Shown one piece after another: positions 26,521-35,984 of a DNA stretch of 64,000 nucleotides (position 1 is the first letter of the stretch; every line of letters begins with the position of its first letter). A model generated the notes under the pieces. The model was not told where the DNA came from, did not search any database, and saw nothing but the letters and a program-made list of their open reading frames with translations. A program made the translations under genes and the position numbers. The DNA comes from Mycolicibacterium aubagnense (GTDB taxonomy: Bacteria; Actinomycetota; Actinomycetes; Mycobacteriales; Mycobacteriaceae), in assembly GCF_010730955.1 (NCBI RefSeq), contig NZ_AP022577.1, forward strand, positions 434,001 through 498,000, read 5' to 3'.

Positions 26521-27954
26521 TCAGCTGCGCGGGTACGTCGGGTATTCGATGCCCGACAGGTACTGCACCACGCGGACCACCTGGCACGAGTAGCCGAACT
26601 CGTTGTCGTACCAGCAGTACAGGATTGCCTGGTCGCCGTCGACGATCGCGGCGTTCGCGTCGATGATCGATGCCGCGCGCGAACCGATGAAGTCGCTCGA
26701 TACGGCGTCGGTCGCGGCGGTGTAGTCGAGGTTGCGGCTCAGCGGACCCGACAACGACGTCTCGCGCAGATGCGTGAGCACCTCGTCCTTCGTCGTCTCC
26801 TTCTTGAGCTGCAGGCTCAGGATCGCGATCGAGACATCAGGGGTGGGAACACGGATCGAGTTACCCGTGATCTTGGCCTTGAGCTCCGGCAGCGCCTTCG
26901 CGACGGCCGAGGCCGCGCCGGTCTCGGTGATCGTGAGGTTCAGCGGCGCCGAACGGCCGCGACGGTCGGCCTTGTGGTAGTTGTCCAGAAGGTTCTGGTC
27001 GTTGGTGAACGAGTGGACTGTCTCGACGTGGCCACGGATGATGCCGAACTTCTCGTCCATCGCCTTGAGCGGCGGCACGATCGCATTGGTGGTGCACGAT
27101 GCACACGAGAAGATCTGCTGGTTGACGTCCTGGCCGAGGTGGTTGACTCCGTGCACGATGTTCGGCACGTCGCCCTTACCCGGTGCGGTCAGGACGACCT
27201 TCGAGATGCCGGGACGCAGGTGCTGCTCGAGGCCGGCACGATCGCGCCACTTGCCTGTGTTGTCGATGAGGATGGCGTCGTTGATGCCGTACTGGGTGTA
27301 GTCGACCTCGGACGGGTCATTGGCGTAGATGAACTTGATGACGTTGCCATTGGCGATGAGGAGGTTGTTCTCCTTGTCGACCTTGATGGTGCCGTTGAAG
27401 TGCCCGTGCACCGAGTCGCGGCGCAGCAGCGAAGCACGCTTCTTGAGGTCGTCGGCGCCACCGCTGCGGACCACGACGGCGCGAATATTCAGCCCGCAGC
27501 CCGAGCCGGCCTTCTCGACGAGCAGCCGCGCGACAAGGCGGCCGATGCGGCCGAAGCCGTAAAGCACCACGTCACGGGGACCCTGCAGCTTGCCCTTGTT
27601 GTCGCCGGTGACCTCAGAGAGGGCGTCGGCGACAAAATCGGCGACCGAGAGGCCGCGCTCGTCTGCCCGGTACGCGTGCACGAGCAAACCGAGGTCGATC
27701 TTGGCCGGACCCAGGTCAAGGGCTGCCACTGCCTCCAGGAACGGGAACGTCTCGACCACCGACAGCTCCTCGCCGGCGATCTGCCGGGCGAAGCGGTGCG
27801 TGCGCAGGATGCTGATGACCGACTTGTTCAGCAGCGACCGGCTGTGCAGCAAGACGGTGACGCCGGTCGAGCGGTGCAGGTTGCCGACGAGCGGGATCAT
27901 CGCCTCCGCCAGGGCTTCCTGGGTGTTCCAATTGGCAAGTTCTGGTGTATTCAA
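26521..27954 (-). CDS. gap: Glyceraldehyde-3-phosphate dehydrogenase, long form
   Basis: 477 aa from a TTG at 27954 with TAGGACAG upstream; ATG 28002 (493 aa) is an alternative but its extra residues are low quality. The NAD motif GFGRIGRL is at about residue 133, so there is a 130-residue N-terminal extension like that of corynebacterial GapB. Catalytic Cys is in SCASCTTNAIVP (about residue 287) and the C-terminal YDNEFGYSC is standard. Long forms often favour the gluconeogenic direction with NADP; that is inference. Single gene between two related hairpins. Confidence 0.9.
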   Translation of the reverse strand: MNTPELANWNTQEALAEAMIPLVGNLHRSTGVTVLLHSRSLLNKSVISILRTHRFARQIAGEELSVVETFPFLEAVAALDLGPAKIDLGLLVHAYRADERGLSVADFVADALSEVTGDNKGKLQGPRDVVLYGFGRIGRLVARLLVEKAGSGCGLNIRAVVVRSGGADDLKKRASLLRRDSVHGHFNGTIKVDKENNLLIANGNVIKFIYANDPSEVDYTQYGINDAILIDNTGKWRDRAGLEQHLRPGISKVVLTAPGKGDVPNIVHGVNHLGQDVNQQIFSCASCTTNAIVPPLKAMDEKFGIIRGHVETVHSFTNDQNLLDNYHKADRRGRSAPLNLTITETGAASAVAKALPELKAKITGNSIRVPTPDVSIAILSLQLKKETTKDEVLTHLRETSLSGPLSRNLDYTAATDAVSSDFIGSRAASIIDANAAIVDGDQAILYCWYDNEFGYSCQVVRVVQYLSGIEYPTYPRS

Positions 27955-28090
27955 CTCATCTGTCCTACGGGTCGCTTTGGCCGATCGCGCTGAGCAGCGC
28001 ATTCATGTTAGCGACCGGCTTTTCCGGCTCTGCAGGTCGCTCCCGCTGGCAGGGCACGTAGGGGTTGACAGCCACGCGTGATCGTGAGCC

Positions 28091-28145
28091 GAAACGGTGT
28101 TCCAGCAGGCGTCCACTCGTACTTTTGCTGCTGGAACACCGCTTC
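28091..28145. repeat. Stem-loop related to the one at 26448-26510
   Basis: GAAACGGTGTTCCAGCAG (28091-28108) pairs with 28128-28145 with one mismatch, 19-nt loop. Its left arm matches that of the 26448 hairpin at 16 of 18 positions (GAAACGGyrTTCCAGCAG), with the same loop length, so both belong to one family of palindromic units. Confidence 0.65.
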
Positions 28146-28232
28146 AGCGGGTCGACTGTCCGCCAGTCGCGCGCCCAGTCAGGGCTCAGCTGCGTAGGCT
28201 GGCGACCAATTCTCGCTCTACCCGGAGTTGTC

Positions 28233-29609
28233 ATGGCGATCAGCGTGTTCGACCTGTTTTCGGTCGGGATCGGGCCGTCGAGTTCACACACCGTCGGCCC
28301 GATGCGGGCGGCCGGCCTCTTCGTCGACGAGCTCATCGCTCGCAATGTCGTCGACCACGTCACCGACGTCCGCGTGGACTTGTACGGATCGTTGGCTGCC
28401 ACCGGCGGCGGGCATGGCACCATGCCGGCCATCCTGCTCGGCCTGGAGGGTCACCGGCCCGAGACCATCGAGACCGACGAGATGGAGCAGCGGCTTGCGG
28501 TCATCCGGGCCGACGGCAGAATCCGGTTGGGCGGTCGAATCATCCTCGCGCTCAATGAATCCGACATCGCGCTACACCCGGCGCAACAACTCGATCGTCA
28601 TCCCAACGCGATGACGATCACCGCCACGTCGGTGCACGGCGGGGTGCTCTTCAGTGAGACGTACTTCTCGGTCGGCGGTGGCTTCGTGGTCACCGAAGCC
28701 GACATGGCCCATCCGCCTGAATGTGCCCGCAGTGCCAACAGTTTCACCTCAGCCGCAGAACTGCTGGCCCGCACCGATCGTGATCGCATCTCCATCAGCG
28801 ACGCGATGATGAGCCTGGAGTGCGCGACGCGCGGCGCCGCCGAGGTACGTGAACGACTGCTGCACATTCGGGACGTGATGATGGCCTGCGCAACCAATGG
28901 GATGTCTCGCGACGGCTACCTGCCCGGCAACCTGCGAGTCCGCAGGCGGGCCAAGGACTGGTTCCTGCGGCTCAATGGCGAAGACCCGCAGCGGGATCCG
29001 GCCTTTACCGAAGACTGGGTGAATCTGGTTGCGCTGGCCGTCAACGAGGAGAACGCCTCGGGCGGACGCATCGTCACGGCACCGACCAACGGTGCGGCCG
29101 GCATCATCCCGGCCGTTCTGTACTACGCGCTGCACTACACCGCCGCCGGGCAAGCCGATCCCGATGATGCGACCGTCCGGTTTCTGCTGACCGCCGGTGC
29201 CATCGGCTCGCTGTACAAGGAACGCGCATCCATCTCCGGCGCCGAGGTCGGTTGTCAGGGCGAGGTCGGATCTGCGGCGTCCATGGCGGCCGGCGGCCTC
29301 GCCGAAATCCTCGGTGGCACACCGCAACAGGTGGAGAATGCAGCCGAGATCGCGATGGAGCACAGCCTGGGGCTCACCTGCGATCCGATCGGAGGGCTCG
29401 TCCAGATCCCCTGCATCGAGCGCAATGCCATCTCCGCGGGCAAGGCCATCAACGCCGCACGCATGGCACTGCGCGGTGACGGCACCCACCGGGTCAGCCT
29501 CGATCAGGTCATCGAGACCATGCGCGCGACCGGAATGGATATGAGCTCCAAGTACAAGGAAACCTCGACCGGTGGCCTGGCCGTTGCCGTTAACGTCGTC
29601 GAATGCTGA
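28233..29609 (+). CDS. sdaA: L-serine ammonia-lyase (serine dehydratase), [4Fe-4S] type
   Basis: 458 aa from ATG with GGAG upstream. N-terminal beta domain starts [20 protein letters not shown]; the alpha domain carries the cluster cysteines in [13 protein letters not shown] and [12 protein letters not shown]. Converts L-serine to pyruvate and ammonia. Single-chain form with full length. No neighbour from serine or glycine metabolism is adjacent. Confidence 0.95.
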   Translation: MAISVFDLFSVGIGPSSSHTVGPMRAAGLFVDELIARNVVDHVTDVRVDLYGSLAATGGGHGTMPAILLGLEGHRPETIETDEMEQRLAVIRADGRIRLGGRIILALNESDIALHPAQQLDRHPNAMTITATSVHGGVLFSETYFSVGGGFVVTEADMAHPPECARSANSFTSAAELLARTDRDRISISDAMMSLECATRGAAEVRERLLHIRDVMMACATNGMSRDGYLPGNLRVRRRAKDWFLRLNGEDPQRDPAFTEDWVNLVALAVNEENASGGRIVTAPTNGAAGIIPAVLYYALHYTAAGQADPDDATVRFLLTAGAIGSLYKERASISGAEVGCQGEVGSAASMAAGGLAEILGGTPQQVENAAEIAMEHSLGLTCDPIGGLVQIPCIERNAISAGKAINAARMALRGDGTHRVSLDQVIETMRATGMDMSSKYKETSTGGLAVAVNVVEC

Positions 29610-29668
29610 GTGCGCCGCTCGGCGTTCGGGAGGAAAAGCCGCGGATTGCGGTCGCCCGGCGACTTCGA

Positions 29669-30322
29669 TCAGCGGAGCGACCCTTTGAATCGGCGGACCA
29701 TGAGTGCGACCACCGCGGCGATCGCGAGGACGATCACGGAACCGACGAGGTTGACCAATCCGTTCGCGACGTCGAAGGGGAACGTGTAGATGATCGCCAG
29801 CAGGACGGCCACCTGAACGACCAGGCCGACGCCGACGACCGCACTCAACCGGATGTGCAATGCATGCAATGCCGCGGTCAGTGTGCGTTCGGTGGTCGCG
29901 GGCATGAACCGCGCCGCGACGAACTGAGTCATGGGCTTGCCGATGCCGCAGCTCGCCAGGAAAACCACGGCTGCAACGCCACCGACGAGAGTCTGCCCGG
30001 CCAGCACCAGCTGTGGGTTGGTGGTCACCAACGCGACCGCCAGTGTCAGCCCGAACATCAACATGAGGTATCCGGAATACGGGTCGAGCTGACGGGCCTT
30101 GGCCAGGCCATACGCCACCGGGATGCCGGCGACGATCGTGGCGGCCAAGAGCGCGAAGTACTCCGAATGCCCGGTAGCGCGAAGGCCATAGAACGCGAGC
30201 AACGGGGTGCCCACTTCGGCAACGGTCCGGATGATCGCGCGCCGTTTGGCAGCGGACCGTCCGGCGTCCGGGCAGCGGTCGACCGGGTCCGGCTCGATGG
30301 CATCGACGGCGATGGCGGTCAT
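29669..30322 (-). CDS. VC0807-like integral membrane protein
   Basis: 217 aa, about six hydrophobic helices after a 30-residue soluble N-terminus. ATGHSEYFALLAATIVAGIP and a paired inner repeat resemble the VC0807 family of small membrane proteins of unknown function. Divergent from the universal stress gene. Confidence 0.7.
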   Translation of the reverse strand: MTAIAVDAIEPDPVDRCPDAGRSAAKRRAIIRTVAEVGTPLLAFYGLRATGHSEYFALLAATIVAGIPVAYGLAKARQLDPYSGYLMLMFGLTLAVALVTTNPQLVLAGQTLVGGVAAVVFLASCGIGKPMTQFVAARFMPATTERTLTAALHALHIRLSAVVGVGLVVQVAVLLAIIYTFPFDVANGLVNLVGSVIVLAIAAVVALMVRRFKGSLR

Positions 30323-30421
30323 GGCGAGGTCCTTCCGGGACGTGTCGGCGGTGTCGGAGTACTGCGTTGCCTTCAGCGTCTCGCTCGGCCGGCCGCGAGT
30401 CTGTCCGGTGACCGGCTGACA

Positions 30422-30446
30422 CGGGGGATGAAAGCACTGTCCCCCG
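30422..30446. promoter_or_regulatory. Dyad CGGGGGA-(11)-TCCCCCG in divergent spacer
   Basis: Perfect 7-bp arms between the membrane gene (29669-30322) and the universal stress gene (30555). Does not fit the 20-bp DosR box geometry. Operator or small hairpin; undecided. Confidence 0.35.
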
Positions 30447-30554
30447 ATTGGCGGAGCCGCCGCAGGAGCGCCGCCCGATGCACCTCAAACGCCCACGTCA
30501 ACCGCGCTCTTTGCGCTAATCTCGTGACGACTTCCCTCCCGTAAGGAGACGGCT

Positions 30555-31043
30555 ATGGGCAGCTATCAAACGGTCCTCGTGGGTACGGACGGTTCAGACT
30601 CGTCGATGAAAGCGGTGGAGCAGGCCGCCGCGTTTGCGGCGCAGCACGGCGCGAAGCTGGTGATCGCGACCGCGCATTTTCACGAAGTCGAGAAGGGCAG
30701 CTGGGCACGACCGGCTGCACCCGAAAAGGCGAGTGACCGGCGCGCCGAGGATGCCCTGGGGCGCGAAGGATACCGGGTGCACGGTGATGCACATGTGTAC
30801 GAAATTCTCCATGAGGCCGGCCAGCTCGCCCGTGGTGCAGGTGCCATAGACATCGAGGAGCGTTCGGTGATCGGCGCACCGGTCGAGGCGTTGGTCAGAT
30901 TGTCGACGGAGGTCGAGGCAGAGCTGATCGTCGTCGGCGATGTCGGCCTCGACTCGACAGCGGGACGACTGCTGGGGTCGGTACCCGCTGACGTTGCCCG
31001 AAAGGCCAAGATCGACATCTTGATCGTCCACACCGTCGACTGA
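30555..31043 (+). CDS. Universal stress protein (UspA fold)
   Basis: 162 aa. TVLVGTDGSDSSMKAVEQA opens the fold, and the ATP-binding motif G-x2-G-x9-G-S/T is seen as GDVGLDSTAGRLLGSVP. Single-domain. Binds ATP and acts in stress or dormancy responses. AAGGAG precedes the ATG. The next gene follows after 10 bp, possibly co-transcribed. Confidence 0.9.
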   Translation: MGSYQTVLVGTDGSDSSMKAVEQAAAFAAQHGAKLVIATAHFHEVEKGSWARPAAPEKASDRRAEDALGREGYRVHGDAHVYEILHEAGQLARGAGAIDIEERSVIGAPVEALVRLSTEVEAELIVVGDVGLDSTAGRLLGSVPADVARKAKIDILIVHTVD

Positions 31044-31053
31044 TCTTGATTTC

Positions 31054-31617
31054 GTGTCGATGCACGATTTCGCGACGTACGAGGAATTCGGCCGGAAATT
31101 CTTCGAGGTTGCCGTCACCGCTGACCGCGTAGCCGAGGGCTTCGGCACCATGGCGGGCGATGCCTTCGAACTCGGACCCTTTCCGGCCGGCCCGGCGGGA
31201 ATCGCTCGGGTTACCGCACGCGTCAGCATCGGGCATCCTCAGGTGACGCGCAGGGCCGGCGACATGATCGCGTTCGATGTTCGGATACCGCTGGACATCG
31301 ATCTACTGATCGACCTGCGAGTGGACCGCTCAAGATTCATGGTGGCGGGCGAGATCGCGTTGATTGCCACCGCTCGGGCTGCGGTGCCGCTGTTGCTGAT
31401 CATCGATATCCCCAAGCCGGAGCGCAAGGACATCACTGTCAACGTGACGTCGCAGACGCTGCGGGGTGAACTCTTGCGCATCGTCGCGGACGTCGACTCA
31501 GAGATCAAGCGCGTCATCGCCAAACAGGTCGGCCGCCGGATCGAAGCACCCGAAGCGCAGCGAGCGAAAGTCGTCGACATCGGCAAACGGATCGCCAGCG
31601 CTTGGACCGGAGTCTGA
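31054..31617 (+). CDS. Conserved protein of unknown function
   Basis: 187 aa from GTG 31054 (ATG 31060 also possible; no clear ribosome site). Alternating beta strands (IAFDVRIPLDIDLLIDLRVD) and a long C-terminal amphipathic helix suggest a lipid- or polyketide-binding-like barrel, but no family is recognised. Follows the Usp gene by 10 bp. Confidence 0.65.
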   Translation: MSMHDFATYEEFGRKFFEVAVTADRVAEGFGTMAGDAFELGPFPAGPAGIARVTARVSIGHPQVTRRAGDMIAFDVRIPLDIDLLIDLRVDRSRFMVAGEIALIATARAAVPLLLIIDIPKPERKDITVNVTSQTLRGELLRIVADVDSEIKRVIAKQVGRRIEAPEAQRAKVVDIGKRIASAWTGV

Positions 31618-31846
31618 CCGATTCCTGGGCGTCTTCGCGAAATACTCGGGAACCATCCTTGCGGCCGACGAGGCGCCGACTGTCATCGAAGGTGACTGGG
31701 ACCGTCAGAAGGTAGTGCTGATGTCGTTCCCCGACGAACAGTTGTTCCGCGAGTGGGCGAATTCGCCTGAGTACCAGGAAATCTCGGTAGATTGGCGGGC
31801 CGGGTCTGATGCCGTCGTGCTGCTTGTCCGGGGGATCGGTTCGTAA
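31604..31846 (+). pseudogene. DUF1330-like C-terminal fragment
   Basis: Reading from about 31616 gives FLGVFAKYSGTILAADEAP, VIEGDWDRQKVVLMSFPD and WANSPEYQEIS, the core of DUF1330 (about 95 aa). The first beta strand is missing and no ATG, GTG or TTG occurs until 31466, inside the upstream gene in another frame. It looks like a gene that lost its 5' end; translation from 31466 would add an unrelated Ser/Arg-rich stretch. Confidence 0.5.
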
Positions 31847-31902
31847 CAGTGACATCGCCAGTCGGTCCAGCTGGTGAACTCGGCGCCAAGTGCGTCCAGT
31901 TG

Positions 31903-32490
31903 CTAGCCGGTAGCGGCAGTGATGCGCGCCTCGATGAGGCTCGCCAGCTGCTGACCGACCGTGACCAGTACGTCGCCGTCGTGGGCTGCCCGGGTCAGTA
32001 GCAGGCCGCCTTCTATGCCGGCCAGGACGGTCAGGGCCAAGTCGGCGGCATCGTCGTCCGCCAGTCCCGCAGCGGTCAGGGCTTCGGCAATCACCGTCCG
32101 CCAGCTGGTGAACGCTTGATGGCACACGGTGCCGATCGCTTCGGACCGGGCGGCCTCTTCGAGAGCAACCGTGGCGATCGGGCAGCCGTCTGCCCATCCA
32201 CTGCGTTCGAGTTCGCGCGCGCCGACCTTGGTCCACATGCGGACGGCATCGGCCGGCCCATACTGCGACATCGCGTAACGCAACATCTGTTCGTATTCCT
32301 CGGCCGCGCCGGTCAATGCGTCGACGGCCAATTGCTCCTTGCCGCCGGGGAAGTGGTGGGCCTGCGACCCCCAAGGCGCATTGCTTTCCGCGATGACCTG
32401 ACGCCATCCCGTGGCGGCAAAGCCCTGGCGCCGGAACAATGCTGCGGCCGAACGGACGATGCGGTCGCGCGAGTCGGAGATGCGGGGCAT
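31903..32490 (-). CDS. TetR family regulator (LmrA/YxaF-like)
   Basis: 195 aa from ATG 32490; longer frame to 32523 enters the promoter. HTH region: VIAESNAPWGSQAHHFPGGK (about residues 32-51), with the His/Gly pattern of the LmrA branch. Divergent from the alcohol dehydrogenase gene across 50 bp, where AAGACA occurs twice. No ribosome site, so possibly leaderless. Confidence 0.85.
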   Translation of the reverse strand: MPRISDSRDRIVRSAAALFRRQGFAATGWRQVIAESNAPWGSQAHHFPGGKEQLAVDALTGAAEEYEQMLRYAMSQYGPADAVRMWTKVGARELERSGWADGCPIATVALEEAARSEAIGTVCHQAFTSWRTVIAEALTAAGLADDDAADLALTVLAGIEGGLLLTRAAHDGDVLVTVGQQLASLIEARITAATG

Positions 32491-32540
32491 CGGAGAAGAA
32501 TATCTTGACAAGACAACCGTCATACTAAGACACTCGTCCT

Positions 32541-33581
32541 ATGTTGATGATGCAGTCGCTGACGTTTCTCGGTACCGGCTCGTTGCGTTGGGCCGAAGTC
32601 GCCGCGCCAGTACTCACCGGCCCCGGAGAGGCCATCGTGCGGCCGGTGGCCGTCGCGACGTGTGACCTGGACACGCTCGTCCTGCGCGGGACCTATCCCT
32701 TGCCTGGGCCGTATCCGTTGGGGCATGAAGGCGTCGCGGAAGTCATCGAGATCAGCGAGGACGTGCGCTCGGTGTCAATCGGCGACCTGGTGGTCGTTCC
32801 GTTCCAAATCTCGTGCGGCACTTGCAAACCCTGCCTCCGGGGCCGCACCGGGAACTGTGCGAGCCACCCACGGATGTCGACGTTCGGCCTGGGGCAGATG
32901 GGTGGCCTGCAGTGGGGCGGTCTGCTGGCCGACCGGGTGCGGGTTCCGCACGCCGACGCCATGCTTGTCCCGGTACCTCCAGGCATCGACCCGGCGGTTG
33001 TCGCAAGCGCCAGCGACAACATCCCGGACGCCTGGCGGGCCGTCGGGCCTCAGCTCGTCAATGAGCCCGATGCGGAGGTGCTGGTGGTCGGCGGCGATGG
33101 TGGGCCGCACTCGATCGGACTGTACGCGGTCGGACTGGCGCTGGCGGCCGGGGCTGGCGCGGCGACCTACGTCGACACCGATCCGCAGCGGCTGTCCATT
33201 GCGGAGAAATACGGCGCGTCGGTCATCGACCGCCTGCCGGACCGAAAGGTCGGCAGCTTCGCCGTCACGGTTGATTCCAGTGGCACCGAAGCCGGGCTAC
33301 GGTGTGCGCTGAACAGCACGGCTGCCGACGGGGTGTGCACGAGTACCTCTGTGTACCTTCGGGATCCGCAGATCCCGATGTTCGCGATGTACTCACGCTG
33401 CTGCACCCTGCACGCCGGACGTGCACACGTCCGGCCGGCGATTCCCGAGGTGCTGGCGATGGTCGCAGATCGAAAGTTCGACCCGACACTCGTCACGACC
33501 ACGTACGCTGCCTGGGACGATGCCATCGATGCGCTAGCGGAACCCACCATGAAAGTCGTTATTGGGCAGACGAATTCGTAG
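32541..33581 (+). CDS. Zinc-binding alcohol dehydrogenase (MDR)
   Basis: 346 aa; ATG 32541 (nearby ATGs at 32547 and 32550). Catalytic zinc: ATCDLD and LGHEGVAE. Structural zinc lobe CGTCKPCLRGRTGNC (about residues 93-107) is intact, unlike the enzyme at 10134. Likely regulated by the divergent TetR protein. Substrate unknown. Confidence 0.87.
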   Translation: MLMMQSLTFLGTGSLRWAEVAAPVLTGPGEAIVRPVAVATCDLDTLVLRGTYPLPGPYPLGHEGVAEVIEISEDVRSVSIGDLVVVPFQISCGTCKPCLRGRTGNCASHPRMSTFGLGQMGGLQWGGLLADRVRVPHADAMLVPVPPGIDPAVVASASDNIPDAWRAVGPQLVNEPDAEVLVVGGDGGPHSIGLYAVGLALAAGAGAATYVDTDPQRLSIAEKYGASVIDRLPDRKVGSFAVTVDSSGTEAGLRCALNSTAADGVCTSTSVYLRDPQIPMFAMYSRCCTLHAGRAHVRPAIPEVLAMVADRKFDPTLVTTTYAAWDDAIDALAEPTMKVVIGQTNS

Positions 33582-33676
33582 TGGTCCGACCGGGCGACGT
33601 AACTGCTGCTGCGACCGCAACAACCTATGCGTGACAAGGGCCCGCTGGGATCGTGCTGTGGTCGGAGATCGGCGTT

Positions 33677-34276
33677 CTAGCCCGCAGGCGCCACGCCGTT
33701 CAGGACGAAGTCGATGACTTCACCGGCAACGTCGCGTTCGGTCTTTCCCGAGTCGACGACGTTGTGCAGCAGCGCTGTCATCATCACCGCGCCGAAAATA
33801 CTGATCGCATCGCTACGCGGATCCGTGACGCGTTTCAAGGTGCCGTCCGCCGCCCCGGCCTCCAGTACGCGGGCGATGGGTTCGTAGAACGCATCCTGGA
33901 CGGCCGATGCGAGGTCGGGGAGTCTGATCGCGCGACCTAGGTCGCCAACCAGAGCCATGCTGGTCCCCGGCCGGTTCATCGTGTGCGCGACCTGCGCGGT
34001 GATGACCGCAACCAGCCGCTCCTTGCCACTGCCGGCGGAGTCGGCAGCCTCGGCGACTTCGCGTGCGAGGTCGCCCAGTGAATCCCGCAGCAGAAAGCCG
34101 AGGATGTCGTCCTTGCCGGTGAAGTAGTAGTACAGCGTGGCTTTCGGGACACCGGACGCGGCCGCAATCTCTTCGATCTTCGTGTTTTCCAGGCCCTTGG
34201 TGGCGATCAGTTCCGCTGCGGCATAGAGCTTGCTCGCCACTGCTGTGGGCACCGTCCGTCCCGTTTGTTCAGCCAC
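33677..34276 (-). CDS. TetR family regulator
   Basis: 199 aa from GTG 34276 (a frame to 34336 exists but is Pro/Gly-rich and non-family). HTH: AAASGVPKATLYYYFTGKDD. Divergent from the FAD oxidoreductase gene with a 17-bp near-palindrome in between. Confidence 0.85.
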   Translation of the reverse strand: MAEQTGRTVPTAVASKLYAAAELIATKGLENTKIEEIAAASGVPKATLYYYFTGKDDILGFLLRDSLGDLAREVAEAADSAGSGKERLVAVITAQVAHTMNRPGTSMALVGDLGRAIRLPDLASAVQDAFYEPIARVLEAGAADGTLKRVTDPRSDAISIFGAVMMTALLHNVVDSGKTERDVAGEVIDFVLNGVAPAG

Positions 34277-34345
34277 GAGTGGAAGTGTACGAGCAGGTGG
34301 CCCAGTAAATCCGGAGACCGGGTAGCCCGGGTCCAAACTGATATG

Positions 34346-34362
34346 TTGTACTCAGAGTCCAA
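34346..34362. promoter_or_regulatory. TTGTACT-CAG-AGTCCAA, probable TetR operator
   Basis: 7-bp arms with one mismatch. GTCCAAACTG also occurs as a direct repeat at 34331-34340 and 34357-34366. Lies 36 bp before the oxidoreductase ATG and 70 bp from the TetR start. Confidence 0.55.
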
Positions 34363-34397
34363 ACTGGAAGTTCGAGTTATCGACCGGAAGGATCGCC

Positions 34398-35984
34398 ATG
34401 AGCGACGTCACCGCGGATGTGATCGTGGTCGGCTACGGAGCTGCCGGCGTATGCGCTGCGCTCGAGGCCCGCGCCCGCGGAGCGGATGTCCTCGCCATCG
34501 ACCGGTTCAACGGAGGCGGCGCCACGCAGGTCTCGGGCGGGATCATCTACGCCGGCGGTGGCACGTGGGTCCAGCGCGAAGCCGGTATCGACGACACCGC
34601 TGACGCCATGTACACCTACCTGCACGCCGAGATCGGCGATGCGGTACGGCCAGAAACGTTGCGGCGCTTCGTTGACGGCAGTCCTGCGATGATCGACTGG
34701 CTCACGGCACACGGCGTGCCGTTCGAGGCATCGGTGTGCCCCTACAAGACGTCCTATCCCAACAACAAGTACTACCTGTACTACTCGGGCAGCGAGAACT
34801 CCGGGCATTTTCGCGCGCTCACCCCGCCGGTGCAGCGCGGACACCGCGCCAAGGGACCAGGGGCGTCGGGCAAGAAGATGTACCAGCCACTGGCAGCGTC
34901 GGCGAGCCGAGCGGGTGTACGCACGATGTTCCACACGCGTGCCGCCTCACTCCTCAGCGATGCCACCGGTCGGGTGGTGGGCGTGCGCACCAGCACGCTC
35001 GCGCACGCGCCGGCGTGGGTGCAGCGACGTTATGCGACGTACGCAGCGCTGGCAGTAAAACCGGGCATCTACTACCCGCCGCTGCGCGCCGCGATGGAAC
35101 GCCGCCTGGCTGCCTTGGAACGCAGGTATGCCCACACGGTCGACATCCATGCCCGCAAGGGCGTAATCCTGTGCGCCGGAGGCTATATCGCCAATCGGGA
35201 GTTGATCGCGCAACATGCTCCGGCGTATCGCGAGGGCCTCCAGCTCGGAACCAGCGCGGACGACGGCAGTGGCATAGATCTCGGCATCGAGGTCGGCGCG
35301 GCCGTGGATCGGCTGGACAACGTCTCAGCGTGGCGGTTCATCACCCCGCCCAGCGCGATGCTCGGCGGGCTCGTCGTCGACGAACATGGGCACCGGTTCA
35401 TCGACGAAACCCGTTACGGCGCCGCCATCGGCAATGCGATGGTGCGAGACCACAACGGCCGCGGCTGGATTCTCGCCGACCGCACGTTGCTCGAGCAGGC
35501 ACGCGAACAACTTCCGCAGCAGGCGATTTGGTTCCAGCGGCTACAGATGGAGGCGATGCTACGGACCGATCGCGTAGAGGCGGACACCCTCGAAGCCGTT
35601 GCCGCCAAAGCGGGTGTCGACCCAACGGGACTACGTCAGACCGTCACCGAGCACAACCATGCCGCGGCGTCGGGGCGCCCTGATCCGCTGGGCAAGCCGG
35701 CCGAGTTCGTCCATCCCATCGAACGGGGGCCGTACTCGCTGATCGCGATCTCGGTCAAGCCCAGCCTCATCAATCCGTGCCCGATGTTCACGCTCGGTGG
35801 CCTCATCGTCGATGAAGACACCGGCGCCGTGAAAACCCCAGCGGGACAGCCGATCGGCGGTTTGTTTGCGGCGGGACGTACTGCCGTCGGCATCTGTGCC
35901 AACTCCTATGTGAGTGGGCTATCCCTGGCCGACTGCGTGTATTCCGGACGGCGCGCCGGCCAGCACGCCGTCAGCGCTGGCTGA
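34398..35984 (+). CDS. FAD-binding oxidoreductase (fumarate reductase / ketosteroid dehydrogenase-like)
   Basis: 528 aa. N-terminal FAD motif DVIVVGYGAAGVCAALEARA with GGATQVSGG; C-terminal GLFAAGRTAVGICANSY closes the FAD site. This layout is shared by fumarate reductase flavoproteins and 3-ketosteroid-delta1-dehydrogenases. No sterol gene cluster is nearby, so the substrate stays open. Its last 14 bp overlap the mmpL gene tail to tail. Confidence 0.87.
   Translation: MSDVTADVIVVGYGAAGVCAALEARARGADVLAIDRFNGGGATQVSGGIIYAGGGTWVQREAGIDDTADAMYTYLHAEIGDAVRPETLRRFVDGSPAMIDWLTAHGVPFEASVCPYKTSYPNNKYYLYYSGSENSGHFRALTPPVQRGHRAKGPGASGKKMYQPLAASASRAGVRTMFHTRAASLLSDATGRVVGVRTSTLAHAPAWVQRRYATYAALAVKPGIYYPPLRAAMERRLAALERRYAHTVDIHARKGVILCAGGYIANRELIAQHAPAYREGLQLGTSADDGSGIDLGIEVGAAVDRLDNVSAWRFITPPSAMLGGLVVDEHGHRFIDETRYGAAIGNAMVRDHNGRGWILADRTLLEQAREQLPQQAIWFQRLQMEAMLRTDRVEADTLEAVAAKAGVDPTGLRQTVTEHNHAAASGRPDPLGKPAEFVHPIERGPYSLIAISVKPSLINPCPMFTLGGLIVDEDTGAVKTPAGQPIGGLFAAGRTAVGICANSYVSGLSLADCVYSGRRAGQHAVSAG

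Noticed and set aside
26485..27993. 502-residue forward frame opposite the GAPDH gene
   Set aside because: Shadow composition (Val/Arg/Asp-rich), no recognisable domain.
30422..30446. DosR box before the universal stress gene
   Set aside because: The dyad has 7-bp arms 11 nt apart, not the 20-bp GGGACnnnnGTCCC form.
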